A stretch of 33,327 nucleotides of DNA, from positions 1 through 33,327 of the forward strand of contig PKUE01000065.1 in NCBI GenBank assembly GCA_002869685.1. The letters are read 5' to 3'. Source of the stretch: Desulfuromonas sp. (GTDB lineage: Bacteria > Desulfobacterota > Desulfuromonadia > Desulfuromonadales > Desulfuromonadaceae). Position 1 is the stretch's first letter. Each line of letters starts with the position of its first letter. This document shows positions 32,993 to 33,327 of the stretch, one piece after another. Both the position numbers and the translations under genes were made by a program. The notes beneath the pieces were generated by a model. That model was not told the origin of the DNA, did not search any database, and saw only the letters and a list, made by a program, of their open reading frames with translations.

Positions 32993-33327
32993 ATGGATTA
33001 CTTTTATCTCGATGCCCTGATCCGGCAGATTCGGCCGGGGCTTCAAGGGGCTCTGGTCAACAAAATCTACCAGCCTCAGGCCGATACACTAGTGTTTAAA
33101 TTGTGGAATGGACGTCAGGAAGTGCGCTTGTTAATGCGGCTGGGTGCGGCACATTCTTCGATGTATCTGACCGAGCAAAGCTACCGCAACCCGCTGCGGC
33201 CACCCCGATTCTGTCAGCTGTTGCGGGCGCGGCTGCATCGCCTTGATGCCATTCAGCTTGACAAGGCTGATCGTATTGTCAGCTTGCGTTTTAGCGGTAA
33301 GGATGATCAACCCTATACTCTTTTGGC
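32993..33327 (+). CDS. NFACT-family protein (RqcH/FbpA-like), 5' part only
   Basis: The reading frame from ATG 32993 stays open to the window edge, giving at least 111 residues. MDYFYLDALIRQIRPGLQG, VNKIYQPQADTLVFKLWNG, LMRLGAAHSSMYLTEQ and PPRFCQLLRARLHR are typical of the NFACT-N domain. Members of this family (RqcH) recruit tRNA-Ala to stalled 50S subunits and add alanine tails to unfinished chains; others were described as fibronectin-binding. The rest, including the coiled coil and NFACT-R domain, lies outside. An in-frame GTG at 32984 is an alternative start. No strong ribosome site is seen. Confidence 0.88.
   Translation, partial: MDYFYLDALIRQIRPGLQGALVNKIYQPQADTLVFKLWNGRQEVRLLMRLGAAHSSMYLTEQSYRNPLRPPRFCQLLRARLHRLDAIQLDKADRIVSLRFSGKDDQPYTLL

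Overview
The window is a chromosomal housekeeping segment of a Gram-negative bacterium. The most likely group is the Desulfuromonadales (Desulfuromonas/Pelobacter/Geobacter-like delta-proteobacteria). Evidence for a Gram-negative envelope is lptE, an LpxL-type acyltransferase, a PagL-like lipid A deacylase, several lipoproteins and an OmpA-family protein. Evidence for the group is the PSP1/RicT gene beside metG, the TatD-radical SAM fusion, the nadC-birA-coaX cluster and the extragenic hexamer/hairpin repeats. The taxonomic call is inference from gene content and style; no 16S rRNA or tRNA gene is visible.

Layout: 1-90 is a hexanucleotide tandem repeat. 188-1114 (-) is a coiled-coil OmpA-domain lipoprotein. 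1281-3938 (+) is a cofactor cluster, nadC-birA-coaX (NAD, biotin, CoA). 4138-7253 (+) is a divergent EF-G-like GTPase followed by an unrecognised acidic protein whose start overlaps a perfect 15-bp hairpin. 7416-10282 (+) is an acyl-CoA ligase coupled to an M24 peptidase. From 21064 down to 10298 every gene is on the minus strand: tmk, holB, ricT-like, metG, tatD-rSAM fusion, hflK, hflC, a small lipoprotein, a PagL-like protein and an MgtC-type membrane protein. A 418-nt repeat-rich gap separates metG from tatD-rSAM. 21375-29458 (+) holds rnc, era, der, a CheY-like regulator, infA, leuS, lptE and holA. A bidirectional terminator separates holA from rpsT (-). murJ (+) then converges on the lpxL-like/trmL pair (-), and an NFACT-family gene (+) runs off the right edge.

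The genes serve translation and RNA maturation (EF-G-like, infA, leuS, metG, rnc, era, der, rpsT, trmL, NFACT), replication (tmk, holA, holB) and envelope building (murJ, lptE, lpxL-like, pagL-like, hflKC). Many neighbours overlap by ATGA or TAATG, which suggests translational coupling. Several start sites were moved inward from the longest open frame because of Shine-Dalgarno placement and family length.

I see no phage, IS element, CRISPR array or defence system. The less ordinary material is non-coding: the hexamer/GCCGGG-hairpin elements, the nested inverted repeats after metG, the hairpin inside the gene at 6231, the stem-loop at the predicted +1 of the infA transcript, and A/T palindromes upstream of the EF-G-like gene and murJ. 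On the protein side, note the TatD-radical SAM fusion, the RicT homologue with a long basic tail, the EF-G-like GTPase without its switch II histidine, and the PagL-like enzyme without its canonical glutamate.
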